Assembly (NCBI RefSeq): GCF_963678635.1
Contig: NC_087070.1
Location: 32,790,695 to 32,854,694 of the forward strand
Length of the DNA: 64,000 nucleotides
Direction of reading: 5' to 3'
Origin: Symsagittifera roscoffensis
Taxonomy: Eukaryota; Xenacoelomorpha; Acoela; Convolutidae
Notes under the pieces: model-generated
What the model was told of the DNA's origin: nothing
The model's database searches: none
The model's input: only the letters and a program-made list of their open reading frames with translations
Part shown: in pieces, positions 1-10,554 of the stretch
Numbering within the stretch: position 1 is the first letter of the stretch
How the letters are laid out: the number at the start of each line of letters is the position of its first letter
Position numbers and translations under genes: made by a program

Positions 1-2
1 TT

Positions 3-134
3 GTTGATCATTTCAATGAAGGAAGTGGCTGGATAATTTTCGAAAGAGAAGGAACAAAAGAAAATAGTGCAGTGTGTAATTCTTTTGTTAACTGTTTCTG
101 TACAGGTTTATGTTCATTGTTAATGTATTAACTT
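3..134 (+). CDS. possible C-terminal exon of a gene entering from the left
   Basis: A reading frame is open from the window edge to a TAA near position 132 and encodes about 43 residues, including a tryptophan and several cysteines. An AATAAA hexamer follows about 50 bases later, which is what a last exon plus short 3' UTR would look like. No domain is recognisable and the frame is short enough to be chance in AT-rich DNA. Alternatively it is plain intergenic sequence. Confidence 0.2.
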
Positions 135-184
135 CGAATTCAATGTGTATTTCAGATACCTGGTTGTGTATCTTGTCGTGCCTC

Positions 185-190
185 AATAAA
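185..190 (+). terminator. candidate polyadenylation signal
   Basis: Canonical AATAAA hexamer downstream of the short frame that ends near 134. It is meaningful only if that frame is real; such hexamers are common by chance in this AT-rich sequence. Confidence 0.25.
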
Positions 191-1250
191 TATATATTTT
201 ACAGACATCTTAATTCAGTTTTAACAAATTAAGTCGCTTGATCATAAGAAAAAAAATCGACAAAAAATTAAGAATAAAATTAAGCTTTGCACAATAAAAT
301 TAAGAAGTGCGATTTTCTCTGCACCCGCCGAAAAAAAAACAACAAAACCATAGAAAAACGATAAGTTATTTGGCCTTTTTCTCCTTTGATCTAGTGATTA
401 TCACGGCACAAAAAAAACAATGATTTCAGTACAGTCGAGAGGAGCAGAGTAAAAAAGGATTTCCAGCACGATGATTTTATAAGTATACAAAAATAGGAAA
501 AAAAATCATGATTGAATTTGAACGCAGTGTTTGCTGGTTTTGATTACGAAAAACCCAAGTCGAGAACTAAACTGACAGAGTCGACAACCGTCTAGAAATT
601 GAGTCCAGACCCGCTAAGTCAAAAACAAATTGTTAAAATGTGATACTGACGAGAAAAGCTAGATATACCAACACTTTCAAAAAATTACCAATTTGCGTGG
701 AATAAAAATCATTCTTTTAAAAAAATAACATGCCAATTAAGAAAACTGAACGGTAAATTTGCGTCGAAATAAAAATTTCATAGCGGTAACAAGCCGACAA
801 TGCTAATTGGAAACATAATAATCGCATGCGTAATAGTTGCATGCTCATTAATTGACAAAGCATAAATTTTCTTGATATGCAACAAAATTTTCGCAAAAAA
901 TTGAAACACTTACTTTCCACTAAAGGTATTCAAAAAGTTTGAAGAAAGCTGAATCTTGAAAAAGAGTCCGTGCAACGAGAACTAAGCCGTAAAAAGACGG
1001 TCGATAGCCCGAAGAAGCAAAAAAGAGGTCCCGACCGGACCCTTTGTCGTCTCAAGCATATGTGTTACCTCTACGCCAGATAATTCATTCATTTTCTTAT
1101 GAGGCAAGTTAAAAACATGTAACGTTTTCACCAGCTAAATCTTATGAACAAGTTGTTTACGGGCAAAAAGTGTCGTACCCGGTTGCAACACCCTTGCTTA
1201 TCGCAAGGGTAATAACAAAATGCAATACTGGTAATAACCAATTGGAAATC
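191..1250. other. AT-rich stretch without a supported gene
   Basis: I see no convincing coding sequence or repeat. A 39-codon frame near 955-1,077 (plus) is rich in Lys, Arg and Ser and could be an exon, but no family is recognisable. If the candidate exon at 1,255-1,432 is real, the right part of this stretch is its intron. Confidence 0.4.
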
Positions 1251-1254
1251 TTAC

Positions 1255-1432
1255 CCTCAAAGGCATTAACTCCTGCGATAACATCATCCGCTGTCTGGTC
1301 CAACATGACATTAGACCATAACTTCTTGTTTGATACTTTCGTTGGGACTATATCTTCATCCTGGTGGTCTGAATTTTCTCCAGATACTTCCCCGTCTTCG
1401 CTGCTACTGCTTTTTTTTCTGTAGCTGCTCAT
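1255..1432 (-). CDS. possible first exon of a PHAX-like RNA-export adaptor gene
   Basis: The frame begins with ATG at 1,432 and encodes a Ser/Glu/Asp-rich acidic stretch, then a short conserved-looking segment (KKLWSNVMLDQTADDVI). That segment resembles the motif near the N-terminal half of PHAX, the phosphorylated adaptor that exports U snRNAs, where a Trp-x-x-Val-x-x-x-Gln pattern occurs. The frame meets a good splice donor (G/GTAAGAT) at 1,254, so a spliced gene running leftward is plausible. No downstream exon was found in the remaining 1.2 kb, so this could be a lone or dead exon. The family call is weak because only about 20 residues support it. Confidence 0.3.
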
Positions 1433-2069
1433 TTTACATTGCCCACAATACAAACAAACATCTGCTTTTAAACAAATGTACTAAACAAGAATGACGACAC
1501 CGGACATGTATTTTTTTTTGACATTTTCAAGGCCAGACATTTTTTATGAACTTATACTTCCAGTAAATTTTAAGGTGACAAAGACGTAAAATCACCACTT
1601 GCGACACAGAGGCAAAGCAGAGCTTCGCATCACTTGTGATACAGAAACATTAGCCAAAATTAAAGCTTTAAACAAGTAACTGTGAAAAATAGCAACAAAA
1701 TTCACAGACTTCAAAACATAACAAGAGTAAGAACGATCGAGCTATTTTCCTACTCTTAGGACTCTTATAAGACATGTGGAAAAAAACAGAAACATCGAAA
1801 GTATTGTTATGCCGTAAAACTGGCATTCACATATTTTCCAAACGACTGTAATGAGAAAAAATTGATTTCAAAAACTTACGACAAGCCGCCCATCGCTACT
1901 TTCTTTGGAACAGAGAAGCGAGAAGAATGCGTAGACAAACATTTTCTTTTTTTAAACACTTTCTATAAAGGTGCATAATGTAGGTAATTGGTATTTTCCT
2001 TTCTTTCATTTAAATATCAAAGTCAACTTGAACTAGATTGACTTAATCAACCAATATTTACAAGATCAG

Positions 2070-2610
2070 ATTATTGTTCCGACTTTCGATACGAAAGTAA
2101 CGGAATATTTGTGCTCGGGGTGGGGTTTTTTTTTCTTCAGACAAATTTCGACTTTTCAACTAGCCATTTTTGACGGAATTATTTTACATCATTCGAAAGC
2201 TATTGTTGTCCTGAGCTTAAATTTGAAAAGATATTTCACCTGTGATTATTTTTCGTAAAGTTATGAGGGTTTAAAGTTTGTCATTTTGACCAATTTGGGA
2301 CAAATTAACGCGCGATATATTTCGCGCTATCAACGCGTAAGCGGAGATTTAACCCGTTTTAGAAATCGTTCCAAATTGGTTGAAAGAAGCCTTTTCGTCA
2401 TAATTGATTTCTTGCAAGGAGCGAAATCTATTGTTTGGTACTTTATATGGGAGGGGGGATGATTTTCATAGAAATTTTCAAATTTTAGAAAAAAAGTTTT
2501 TCATTTTATTTTATTTCATTTAATTTTTTTATTTTATTACTGCTCCATAAACATTCAAAGGCAGTCGGAACTTTCAGGGCTTCGCCCTGATACGAGCAGT
2601 CTTGTTCAAT
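2070..2610. repeat. dispersed repeat, copy 1
   Basis: It starts with a short palindrome (a CGACTTTCG half followed by CGAAAGT and ACGGAATAT) and ends with GATACGAGCAGTCTT. The same order of landmarks, including GCGTAAGCGGAG in the middle, recurs near 42,455-42,875, so this is a dispersed family of about 0.4-0.5 kb. Copy 1 also has the small triloop hairpin AGGGC-TTC-GCCCT near 2,577. No coding potential; type unknown. Confidence 0.7.
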
Positions 2611-2951
2611 TTTGTCTGTGAAAAACAATCATAAAATATGTTTGGCATTGTGTAAAACGTCTTTTCAGACCGGAGCAAAAACTTGGTTTACTTTTGTCAA
2701 GATTATAGCTTCTAAAAACTTTATCGGACGTCTTAAACTGCATTAATTCTGACCCTGAGACAGTAAAAAAGAGTTGAAATCACTACCGATTTTTGAAATT
2801 GCATGTGAACTGTCAAAAGATCTTTCAGCAGCAATCTGAATGAAATTTTGCAATGAAAAAGAACAAAAAAACAAAGACGTTAAATTAGGACGCTGTCAGA
2901 TATATTTTATAAAAGCTACAAATGACAACTTTATGAAAATGAGAAGAGAAC

Positions 2952-3185
2952 GGACGCTGTCCGATAAATTTAGGACGTTGTCCGATAAAATTAGGACGTT
3001 GTCCGATAAATTAGGACGTTGTCCGATAAATTTTATCGAAGCTACAAATGACAGCTAAATAGAACTGAGGTAAGAAAGGACGATGTCCATTAAATTTAGG
3101 CCGCTGTCCGATAAATTTAGGACGTTGTCCGATAAGATTACGACGTTGTCCGATAAATTAGGACGTTGTCCGATAAATTTGATCA
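2952..3185. repeat. minisatellite with palindromic 20-21-bp monomers
   Basis: The monomer TTAGGACGTTGTCCGATAAA is repeated about four times in each of two blocks separated by about 50 bp. The inner part GGAC-GTT-GTCC is self-complementary, so each monomer can form a small hairpin. A higher-order unit of roughly 125 bp is visible: both blocks are followed by related sequence with AATGACAGCTA or AATTGACAGCTA and ATAGAACTGA. It is not a CRISPR array: monomers are contiguous, with no unique spacers. Confidence 0.85.
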
Positions 3186-3227
3186 AAGCGATAATTGACA
3201 GCTATATAGAACTGAAGTGAGACAGCC

Positions 3228-3239
3228 ATAATCTTGATA
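3228..3239. repeat. left 12-bp target-site duplication of the Penelope-like insertion
   Basis: ATAATCTTGATA here is repeated exactly at 5,756-5,767, on the two sides of the element. Confidence 0.75.
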
Positions 3240-3450
3240 TTTTGAGAATGCGTTAAAATTGTAAATTCAAACAAACGTTTTCGCACATTTTGTGCATCTT
3301 CAGGTTTTAAAAATTCTAAACTATCTGTACAAAATGATCAAAGATCATAAAAAGTGTCACACACATCATTACTTCAAAATTTTAAAAATTCAACCATTCA
3401 AAACTTTACAAATATCACTGAATTTATGTAACAACTATTATGTAACATTT

Positions 3451-4051
3451 TAAAACATTGTGTCACAAATTTCTGAGATTTTTCTTCATTTTTATTTTCA
3501 CATTTTCGTTTTGTGGCTAATTTTTAAGGTAACATGTAAGTTGTTTCAAAATTTTGTTGTTTTAGCCAGAATTTTTCGATTCTGGAACTATAGCCTTAGT
3601 GTCAGCTCCCTACTTCTAAACTCGTCGCGCGTGTTAATTGCCGGTCTCTCTTTCCTAATGTGCAGCGCCTCTAATGTAAGTAACTTGATGCTGCTGGACG
3701 CCTGGTCGATTATTTTCCAATTAAACTCAGACTTACCACGCTCACTACCACACTGCCTTATATGCTGTCCATTTGGGGTATCCTCTTTTCGGTGTTCCTC
3801 AATCCTTGTGGTGAGATGTCGGACCGTCTGGCCAACATAGATGGATTTGCACCCACAACATTCAAGTCTGTACACCACTTTTGATTTCAGTTCACTGGAA
3901 AAGGACGATTTTAGAGAGGGCATACAAGTTTTTAATTTCCTCGTCGTGAATATTATCAGCGCATTGGTGATATCGCGCACTTTTTTTTTTGCTAATGTCT
4001 GACTGTGATTCCCCCTATATTGGACCATCAAGATGGGTGGTGAATCACTGC
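3451..4051. repeat. left inverted arm of the Penelope-like element
   Basis: It contains the nuclease end and 3' flank and matches the reverse complement of 5,176-5,756 almost base for base. The left arm has about 20 extra bases near 4,018-4,037 that are missing from the right arm. Confidence 0.9.
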
Positions 4052-4262
4052 TATAATCACAAGGTTTCTTTTTCTCAGCCATGTTCTTTTTGTTTTTGCC
4101 CTCGCTGATGATCTTTTCAAGGGCATGGGATGCAACCCGCGACGACCAACTTTCAGAATATTGGTTATCACACCACTGCTCACGGTTGATTTTCATGGCT
4201 TTATCATATTCTTCCCATGTCGACGTACTGCGGAAAACCCGTTGAACAGTTCCTTCAATCAC
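3588..4262 (-). CDS. GIY-YIG endonuclease domain of the Penelope-like element
   Basis: This frame encodes the linker and C-terminal nuclease that nicks the target DNA. Near residues 130-160 the stretch VVYRLECCGCKSIYVGQTVR contains the GIY-like and YVG motifs with the characteristic catalytic Arg about ten residues on, followed by the conserved His and Glu. Further on are the typical FNW and LEALHIRKERPAINTR segments with an invariant Glu. The frame is offset by one base from the RT frame at the junction near 4,260, where RT-thumb sequence passes into the motif that precedes the nuclease. The intact protein would have been one fused RT-nuclease. The start shown is only the open-frame limit, not a natural initiation site. 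Confidence 0.88.
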   Translation of the reverse strand: MIEGTVQRVFRSTSTWEEYDKAMKINREQWCDNQYSESWSSRVASHALEKIISEGKNKKNMAEKKKPCDYSSDSPPILMVQYRGNHSQTLAKKKVRDITNALIIFTTRKLKTCMPSLKSSFSSELKSKVVYRLECCGCKSIYVGQTVRHLTTRIEEHRKEDTPNGQHIRQCGSERGKSEFNWKIIDQASSSIKLLTLEALHIRKERPAINTRDEFRSRELTLRL

Positions 4263-5164
4263 ACTTCTCTTGTACTGAAGGGGGCGCAGCTTCTAAAATT
4301 GAGTATGGTACCTGTATCTGTTGGTTTTTGATACCACCCACAGCTAATTTTCCTGCTTTTGTCAATAATAATTTGTAAATCCAAAAATGCCAAAGTTCCG
4401 TTTGTGGTCGGTGTCTCTATTGTGAACTGTAAATTTGGATGTAGTAAGTTTGCAGCCTGTAGCACTTTTTCAGGATCACCCTTCACTGTTCTCACTATAT
4501 CATCAGCGTAAAGGAGAAACAATTTAGATTGTTGCCCTGACTTATTTTTCTTCCTTATTGCGATGCATTTTCTGCAGTACCAGACGGTTTCACTTATATT
4601 TCGATACTCATCATGTGATATATCACCGCATTTCACGTGATACCAGTTCAAACAGCATTCACATTCTACACCTTTTGACCTGTACGTGACTTTCTTTTTG
4701 CACTCGGGACATTTTCCGTGAAAATCTTTCTCGGGCAAAAACATTTCGGGAATATCCCTTGATAGTGCAGTTTCGTACTGCTTCAGCCAAAGATTTGCTA
4801 AAATAACGGCAAGAGATGCCCCAATTGCCAAACCATCTCTCTGAACGTACCATGTTTCATTGCACTTGAAATGGACTTGACTAACTGCCATGTTCAACAG
4901 TCTCTTCATGGTTTTCCTAGAAATTGATGGTGGTTCATCTTGCTCATACAGTTTTCTCAGAGCTATGTCTATCGCTTCTTTCAGTGGAACATTTGTGTAC
5001 AAACTCTTCACATCTAGAGATATCAAGTTTTCATTGGGCTCAAGATTAGTGCTCTCTAAGATTTCTCTCGCATCTAGTGAGTTGGTTTCGATGTTTGCGC
5101 CCTCAATTTTCTCGAAAAATTTAGCAAGAACTTTGTTCAAGTTATAATAAGAGCTACCAGGCAA
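4259..5164 (-). CDS. Penelope-like reverse transcriptase with an inserted PHD finger, 5'-truncated
   Basis: In order: RT motif A (LISLDVKSLYTNVPL), motif B (DGLAIGASLAVILANLWL), then about 65 extra residues, then motif C (FLLYADDIV), a FLDLQI motif and a thumb-like QKPTDTGT segment. The extra residues form a Cys4-His-Cys3 pattern: CPEC, then CECC, WYHVKC and VWYCRKC, the spacing and Trp of a PHD zinc finger. PHD fingers read histone tails, so an inferred role is targeting insertion to certain chromatin. Motif C is YADD rather than the common YVDD. The N-terminal RT part is missing because the element is joined to its inverted arm. The frame is uninterrupted across the insertion, so the finger belonged to the active protein. 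Confidence 0.87.
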   Translation of the reverse strand: MPGSSYYNLNKVLAKFFEKIEGANIETNSLDAREILESTNLEPNENLISLDVKSLYTNVPLKEAIDIALRKLYEQDEPPSISRKTMKRLLNMAVSQVHFKCNETWYVQRDGLAIGASLAVILANLWLKQYETALSRDIPEMFLPEKDFHGKCPECKKKVTYRSKGVECECCLNWYHVKCGDISHDEYRNISETVWYCRKCIAIRKKNKSGQQSKLFLLYADDIVRTVKGDPEKVLQAANLLHPNLQFTIETPTTNGTLAFLDLQIIIDKSRKISCGWYQKPTDTGTILNFRSCAPFSTREV

Positions 5165-5175
5165 GGTAGCTCTTG

Positions 5176-5756
5176 GCAGTGATTCACCATATAGGGGGAA
5201 TCACAGTCAGATATTAGCAAAAAAAAGTGCGCGATATCACCAATGCGCTGATAATATTCACGACAAGGAAATTAAAAACTTGTATGCCCTCTCTAAAATC
5301 CTCTTTTTCCAGTGAACTGAAATCAAAAGTGGTGTACAGACTTGAATGTTGTGGGTGCAAATCCATCTATGTTGGCCAGACGGTCCGACATCTCACCACA
5401 AGGATTGAGGAACACCGAAAAGAGGATACCCCAGTTGGACAGCATATAAGGCAGTGTGGTAGTGAGCGTGGTAAGTCTGAGTTTAATTGGAAAATAATCG
5501 ACCAGGCGTCCAGCAGCATCAAGTTACTTACATTAGAGGCGCTGCACATTAGGAAAAAGAGACCGGCAATTAACACGCGCGACGAGTTTAGAAGTAGGGA
5601 GCTGACACTAAGGCTATAGTTCCAGAATCAAAAAATTCTGGCTAAAACAACAAAATTTTGAAACAACTTACATGTTACCATAAAAATTAGCCACAAAACG
5701 AAAATGTGAAAATAAAAATGAAGAAAACTCACAGAAATTTGTGACAAAATGTTTTA
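5176..5756. repeat. right inverted arm with truncated GIY-YIG frame (plus strand)
   Basis: This arm carries a 130-codon open frame (5,227-5,619, plus) that repeats the C-terminal nuclease of the main copy with few changes. It has no RT of its own. The arm lacks about 20 bases found in the left arm, at the sequence TATA/TGGTGAATC, consistent with a microhomology-guided switch when the inverted copy was made. Confidence 0.9.
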
Positions 5757-5767
5757 TAATCTTGATA
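5756..5767. repeat. right 12-bp target-site duplication of the Penelope-like insertion
   Basis: Exact second copy of ATAATCTTGATA. Confidence 0.75.
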
Positions 5768-6678
5768 GTTAAATCATAGCGATATATAAGAAAACCGGTT
5801 AACCCGGGTCTATCTCAAATCAACTTGATCACAAAAAAAACAGTTGTTGAACAATATTCAAACTGATAAAATAACGGATCTATGTAACATTCGTAAAAAT
5901 GGTACAGTGCCATCGAACAGAATTTACAAAATGCACGAAATCACTTTTATCCACGCCATATCGACTCACTGCAGAATATAAATGGCATCATACTACATTA
6001 CTATAGCCTTCCGTATTCTTTCACTAATCTGCACTTTCGAGGATATGATCTAGGGTAAAACATTTTTTCTGACTTCCAATGTCAATGCCCTGATTTAAAA
6101 CTTTTTCTCCTAGGTATTAAAAGGTGTCAGTTTGCAGGACAGTCCTGCCAAGCAACAAGCTAAAATTACCCTACTATGCTTCTTCCCCTCGGAAATTGTA
6201 GTTGTTATTGGTCCTGAATATTAAATTAAAGGAACTCTGTGGTTAGAAGGAACAATGACATAACTTCCCTCTTCAAAAGATTACCCGAGTCTTTCATGTC
6301 ACCACAAAGTGATCAGTCGTCCTAGTTGATTAAAAACAATCATGCAGGCTGGAATAATTAAATATACTCTTCACTCAAGCCTTTCAAAAAAAATAGTAAG
6401 GGTCTCTAAAGCCCCTAACTAAAATTAAAATGCAAACTTATAAACGCAACAAATTCTTTAATGTTCAAAGCTCAACTAATTGTTTTCTTTCAGTTTCAAA
6501 AACAACTTGGTTGGTTTGTTTCTCATTTGTGTTTTTTGTCACATACAAAACAATTCTGAGTTTTAACTTCTTCTCTTTCATCACTTCTTTGTTTCTTTTT
6601 TTTCGTCGTTTAGAAGTTCTAAAACTTCTAAATTCTTCTAAATTCGTTTCTCCTTGAATCTTGTTTTTCGGCCATTTG
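5768..6678. other. no gene seen
   Basis: AT-rich sequence between the Penelope-like element and the giant decayed frame. A 75-codon plus-strand frame at 6,430-6,657 is Phe/Ser-rich and looks like chance. No repeat was recognised. Confidence 0.5.
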
Positions 6679-9234
6679 TCAATGCTCCATCTCCTCCTCC
6701 TGCGACATTAACTCTGCACTGTCAGTTTCCGTGTCGCCGTTGGAAGCAGTCCTCCAACATTTCTGCTCTTCTACTCTTTGTTTACAACAAGGTAGGGGAT
6801 CAACGTTACATTCTCTGTTCCGGTAGAAGCTGTAGTGGAGGCACAACGTCACGTTTCTCTCCAAATCTTCCTTCAACGCCTCTTCTTTCTCCCACCCATT
6901 ACATTCACTCGTCCTGGAAGTTCTCTTTACTGCGGTGGTAACCGCCTTCCGATGAGTTGCAAAAGCTCGCTTGAACGCTCCTGTCCCAATTTCCAGCTGA
7001 TACGCACTGTACACTCACATACTGTGCTTCGACATATGCTTCTTAGCATATTCGTACAACCATGCAGTCATGTTGGCTCTAAACCATGGCATCAGACATC
7101 TCCTGGCCTATATCTTTTTCACTTCCATCGGAATGTTCAAGATTTTGCACATTGTCTCAAAAAGATCTAAATCTTTTAGACAATTCAATTTCTGCAATTG
7201 TTCTCTCGTTGGCGCCTCCCGTCTTTTGTTCTCCTTCACATGAGCTTCCAGCCATTGTATCGCCATCATAACTCCGACTATCACTATCGTTATGGGCCGT
7301 GATGAGTCTGGTAAACCCATGGAGAGCAGCTCTCCACAGTCCCAGATCAACACTAGGTTACTACGCCCGGGGTACCACCATGTTTGCAACAAGCAATGAC
7401 AGGGAATCTCATCATATGTTGACATATTGCTCCTCCAATTACGCTTTCCCGAAGCTTCCAGTAGTGGTTCCACTTCCATCATCACTCGGTGGATTTCATC
7501 GTTTTCATCTACTGCAATGTAATTCGTGACGGTTGATCCTTTCTGCTTCTGTCTCTCAAAGTCACTGAAGTTCCCACTGGCATATCCCATGAACTTCCTT
7601 GCCAGTATCGACTCTTACTCTTCTTTAGTTCTCTCCGGAACCGCTGAGAACATTTTGCACAAAAACTCGCAAGACTTTCCCGACATTCTTGCTAGTCTTA
7701 CACATTTTGGTACCGAGAAGGCTTGATCCACGATCGTTCTCGTACTTTTGACATCCACAGCTACGAAATGCACTGGGTATCTGCTCTTTCACATTGGAGC
7801 TGGTGTCGGTCCCTCAAAATATCGCGCTCCCAATGGTCTGCGATATGTTTCACTGTGTCGGATGTTCATTTTTTTCTCGATTGCTTCCCTCCACCGTCCT
7901 ATGTGTTTTTGCTCAGTCTGCAAATCTCCTGGGAACATTTCTACCCTGATAGCCGTGACCATCTCATGCCTTTGTTCTAGATTCAATAGTGACTCTAAAT
8001 AACGAAACATGCTGTAAAATCCTAGTGCAGTCACTAGATTTACCTCGGTTCCTCCATGGCAATCCGCAATTAGTTCCGTTTCCGTCATCGCCTTCATCGC
8101 AATGTTCCCAAACAAAATCGTCAATTGCTTGTATTGTTTCTCCAAGGTCTTCACGCAATCCAGACCTCCACAGACGTGACCTTCCAGTCCACAGACTTCT
8201 GCCAGACAGCTACCAGGTTTGACCCAGTCCTCTGATCCCCAGCCAGGCAACTCTACTTTGTCTTCTCGGTTGCTCTTAGATGAAGTTGTCATCACGTTAT
8301 AGATGAGGTTAAGATCACGCAGGTTACAGTCTGAGTTCAGTTCCCTCTGTACGTCTTGTCTCGCCCTTAATATTGAATCAGCACTGGGACTCGCACACCA
8401 TGATGGTTTCATCCTTTCCCACACTACCATCAATCTCGTTCTCAGCAGTTCGTCTGAGAATCCCAATCCAAATTCTACCCGGTTGTTCGATTTTGGCACT
8501 GAAGGTGCAGTCACCTTTACCTCCAAGACTAGTCCCAGCTTGGCCTGCTGATTAGCAGCGCTTCTTATCGTTGCAATTCTCGACGTGCAGAATCTTAGCA
8601 GCACTGCTTGCTCGTAGTCAATGAAGCAATCGCGTATGTCCTCATTTAGGAAAGGGTTGTACGCTATCCCTATGATTTCGGACACGTAACTGTAGGACTT
8701 CTTCCTGATTGGTCCACACTATTCACTGGATTTCGGCAGTGCTCCCATGAATTCCTTAGTGAGCCTCAGCTCTTTGTTTGAGAATCTCCTTATTTCGCCT
8801 ATTTTGCTCATGGGTTCTAGTTCTACGGGTTCTTTCATGTTCTTTCCTATTGGTTTGCTTTGATGCATATCCAGCAGTGCTAGCAAGAGCAAGGCTTTTG
8901 CTCGTTCATCGCCTTCCCTCAGCATCTTGACACAGGTGTTCAATGCTGGCACTGACATTTGTTCTATCATGAACCGAATGAAACAGAGAGCGTCTCTCCG
9001 CTTCGCGCACGCTATTCCTGCTTCCTCTTGGGTTATCAGATCTGTCAAGCTCGTCAGTAGGAATAACTTTTCTTCCTTTGATCTTCTCTTTTCTTCTGAA
9101 TCATATTCCCCGCGAGTCAGTCCGATCATGCACCAGGCGAACCTCAGTTGTAACTCAGTTCTCACGTAAGGTACTGCTATCACAGCGTGTATCTTCGGCG
9201 TGGTTCTCTTTTCTTCTTCGAAAAACCGTAACAC
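6679..9234 (-). pseudogene. C-terminal third of the giant frame, the part with relatives elsewhere
   Basis: Frames 8,719-9,234, 7,789-8,685, 7,108-7,590 and 6,679-7,014 continue the protein. Residues around 7,900-8,060 (EVNLVTALGFYSMFRYLESL and onward) align with the plus-strand frames at 16,989 and 20,237 (TVNVATSLGFFSRICSLES). The CVRLARMS segment aligns with YVRLAPMS, PLLEASG with LLLEASG, and AIQWLEAHV with ALQWAEQNV near 21,020. The order is the same in all copies. It ends near 6,679 with a Glu-rich tail and a stop. No catalytic motif is visible. Confidence 0.75.
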
Positions 9235-9338
9235 TACCGCTCTCTATGGAAGGCTCACCAACTACTCGATCGTTTCTGCATGCATTTCAGACGACGCTAG
9301 AGTCCCGTATGCTTTCTGTTTCGGGGTGGTGCCTTGCA

Positions 9339-10333
9339 TCATCGTCTCCAAATAACCTTCCATGGCACTTTTGTCTTCCGTGCCATTAAGTGTCCTCTAG
9401 CCGAATTCCTGTACTCCAACAGCTCCATGTATCCACCGGCGGATTCATCTATTGATACAGTATCCGACACTGTCAGTCGGTTATATTCCACTGGGACTAG
9501 CTGTCCCACAACACTTCCTTTTCCGTGGTTCATGGGAGACGGTTTAAAGTTTTTCATAGTACTCTCTCCACATTGGCTGAGTATTTCTATTTCTAATTTT
9601 CTAATGTTGCTCCAGTCAAAGTGCGGTCACTCCTCTTGGTTTTGCGACCATTTGATTTTATCTCTGCCATGAGAATGGGTGGCTTCATTGCTAAATCAGT
9701 CAGCATCCTGTCTGTGCCAGGCAATCGATCATTTTTTTGACCCAAATCCATAGCCTCTTCGAGTCGTTTTCTTTTCGCTGAGTTGAGAGCTTTTATGGAG
9801 ATTTCCGAATCCACCTTCGTCTTTGCCGCCTTCCTCAATGTCACCTTCCTGCCCAGTTTCATCTCTATTTCATTAATCTTGTCAATCACCAATTTTGATC
9901 GCATCGTTCCTTTCAGGGTTCTTGACAGATATATCACTTCTCCTTTATCTTCTTGCGGCGTCATCTTGATAGGAGAATTCGCCTCACTTTCGTCAGTGGC
10001 TGAGTCGAGCAATAACTCACTCAATCTCCCTTCACATTCGTCGAGTTTGCCAAAGACTTCCCGCATTAGTGGTCCGTTGAGACATAGTTTCAAAATGGAC
10101 TGGGTACCGTAGCTCTGAACTACTGCCCAGACCTCTTCCATAAATGCTACTCTGTCCATTCTACATCCCGTCTTTTTTTCATGGTCCCTGTGGTGCATCC
10201 CCCACTCTTCTTCGGGCAACGTTCCCAAGAAAAGTACTCTGGCAGCGCCTTCTATTCTTCTTCTCCTTGGTGATTCCATGAGGAGTCTTTGCTCGTTGTC
10301 TTTAGAATTGCTCGGAGAGCCGCTCTCCGGCAA
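9339..10333 (-). pseudogene. charged linker and small domain of the giant frame
   Basis: Frames 9,593-10,333 and 9,339-9,557 are highly charged (runs of Arg, Lys and Glu; SPRRRRIEG near the start) with a predicted helical piece. They probably form a linker or nucleic-acid-binding region. A stop at 9,593 and a frame change separate them, and two or three more stops lie between 9,339 and 9,234. Confidence 0.5.
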
Positions 10334-10554
10334 ATTTCTGGTTCGTTTCCATAAAGGCTGCCGGGGGTTCTAGCGTGGAAGTACCCTCGTCTGCTGGCTC
10401 AGTCGTCTCCAACGCACGCATCCACGCCGCTTTCAAAATCATTGAGGAAATTGAAGTCTAGGCTGGATACTCTTCACGTCGATGCCTTATTGTCTTCTTT
10501 CTCGGCCTGATCGGGTTCCTGTTGCATAGGTTCCTCCGATTGACGGCTTTCTTC

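Larger units (their letters stand above)
3240..5755 (-). mobile_element. Penelope-like retroelement with inverted-arm structure
   Basis: The element holds a reverse transcriptase frame followed by a GIY-YIG endonuclease frame, the diagnostic order of animal endonuclease-positive Penelope-like elements. Its 3' end lies to the left. The endonuclease end is present twice, as inverted arms of about 0.6 kb (3,451-4,051 and 5,176-5,756) facing each other around the RT. Inverted partial copies joined to a 5'-truncated main copy are a known insertion outcome for this class. The RT lacks its first motifs because of the junction near 5,170. A 12-bp exact target duplication frames the whole unit. Confidence 0.88.

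Noticed and set aside
2952..3185. CRISPR array
   Set aside because: Repeats are contiguous with no variable spacers, and the sequence is eukaryotic.
3240..5755. Hammerhead ribozyme in the Penelope-like element
   Set aside because: Such ribozymes occur in this class, and CTGATGA-like strings are present, but I could not find the matching GAAA core and stems in register.
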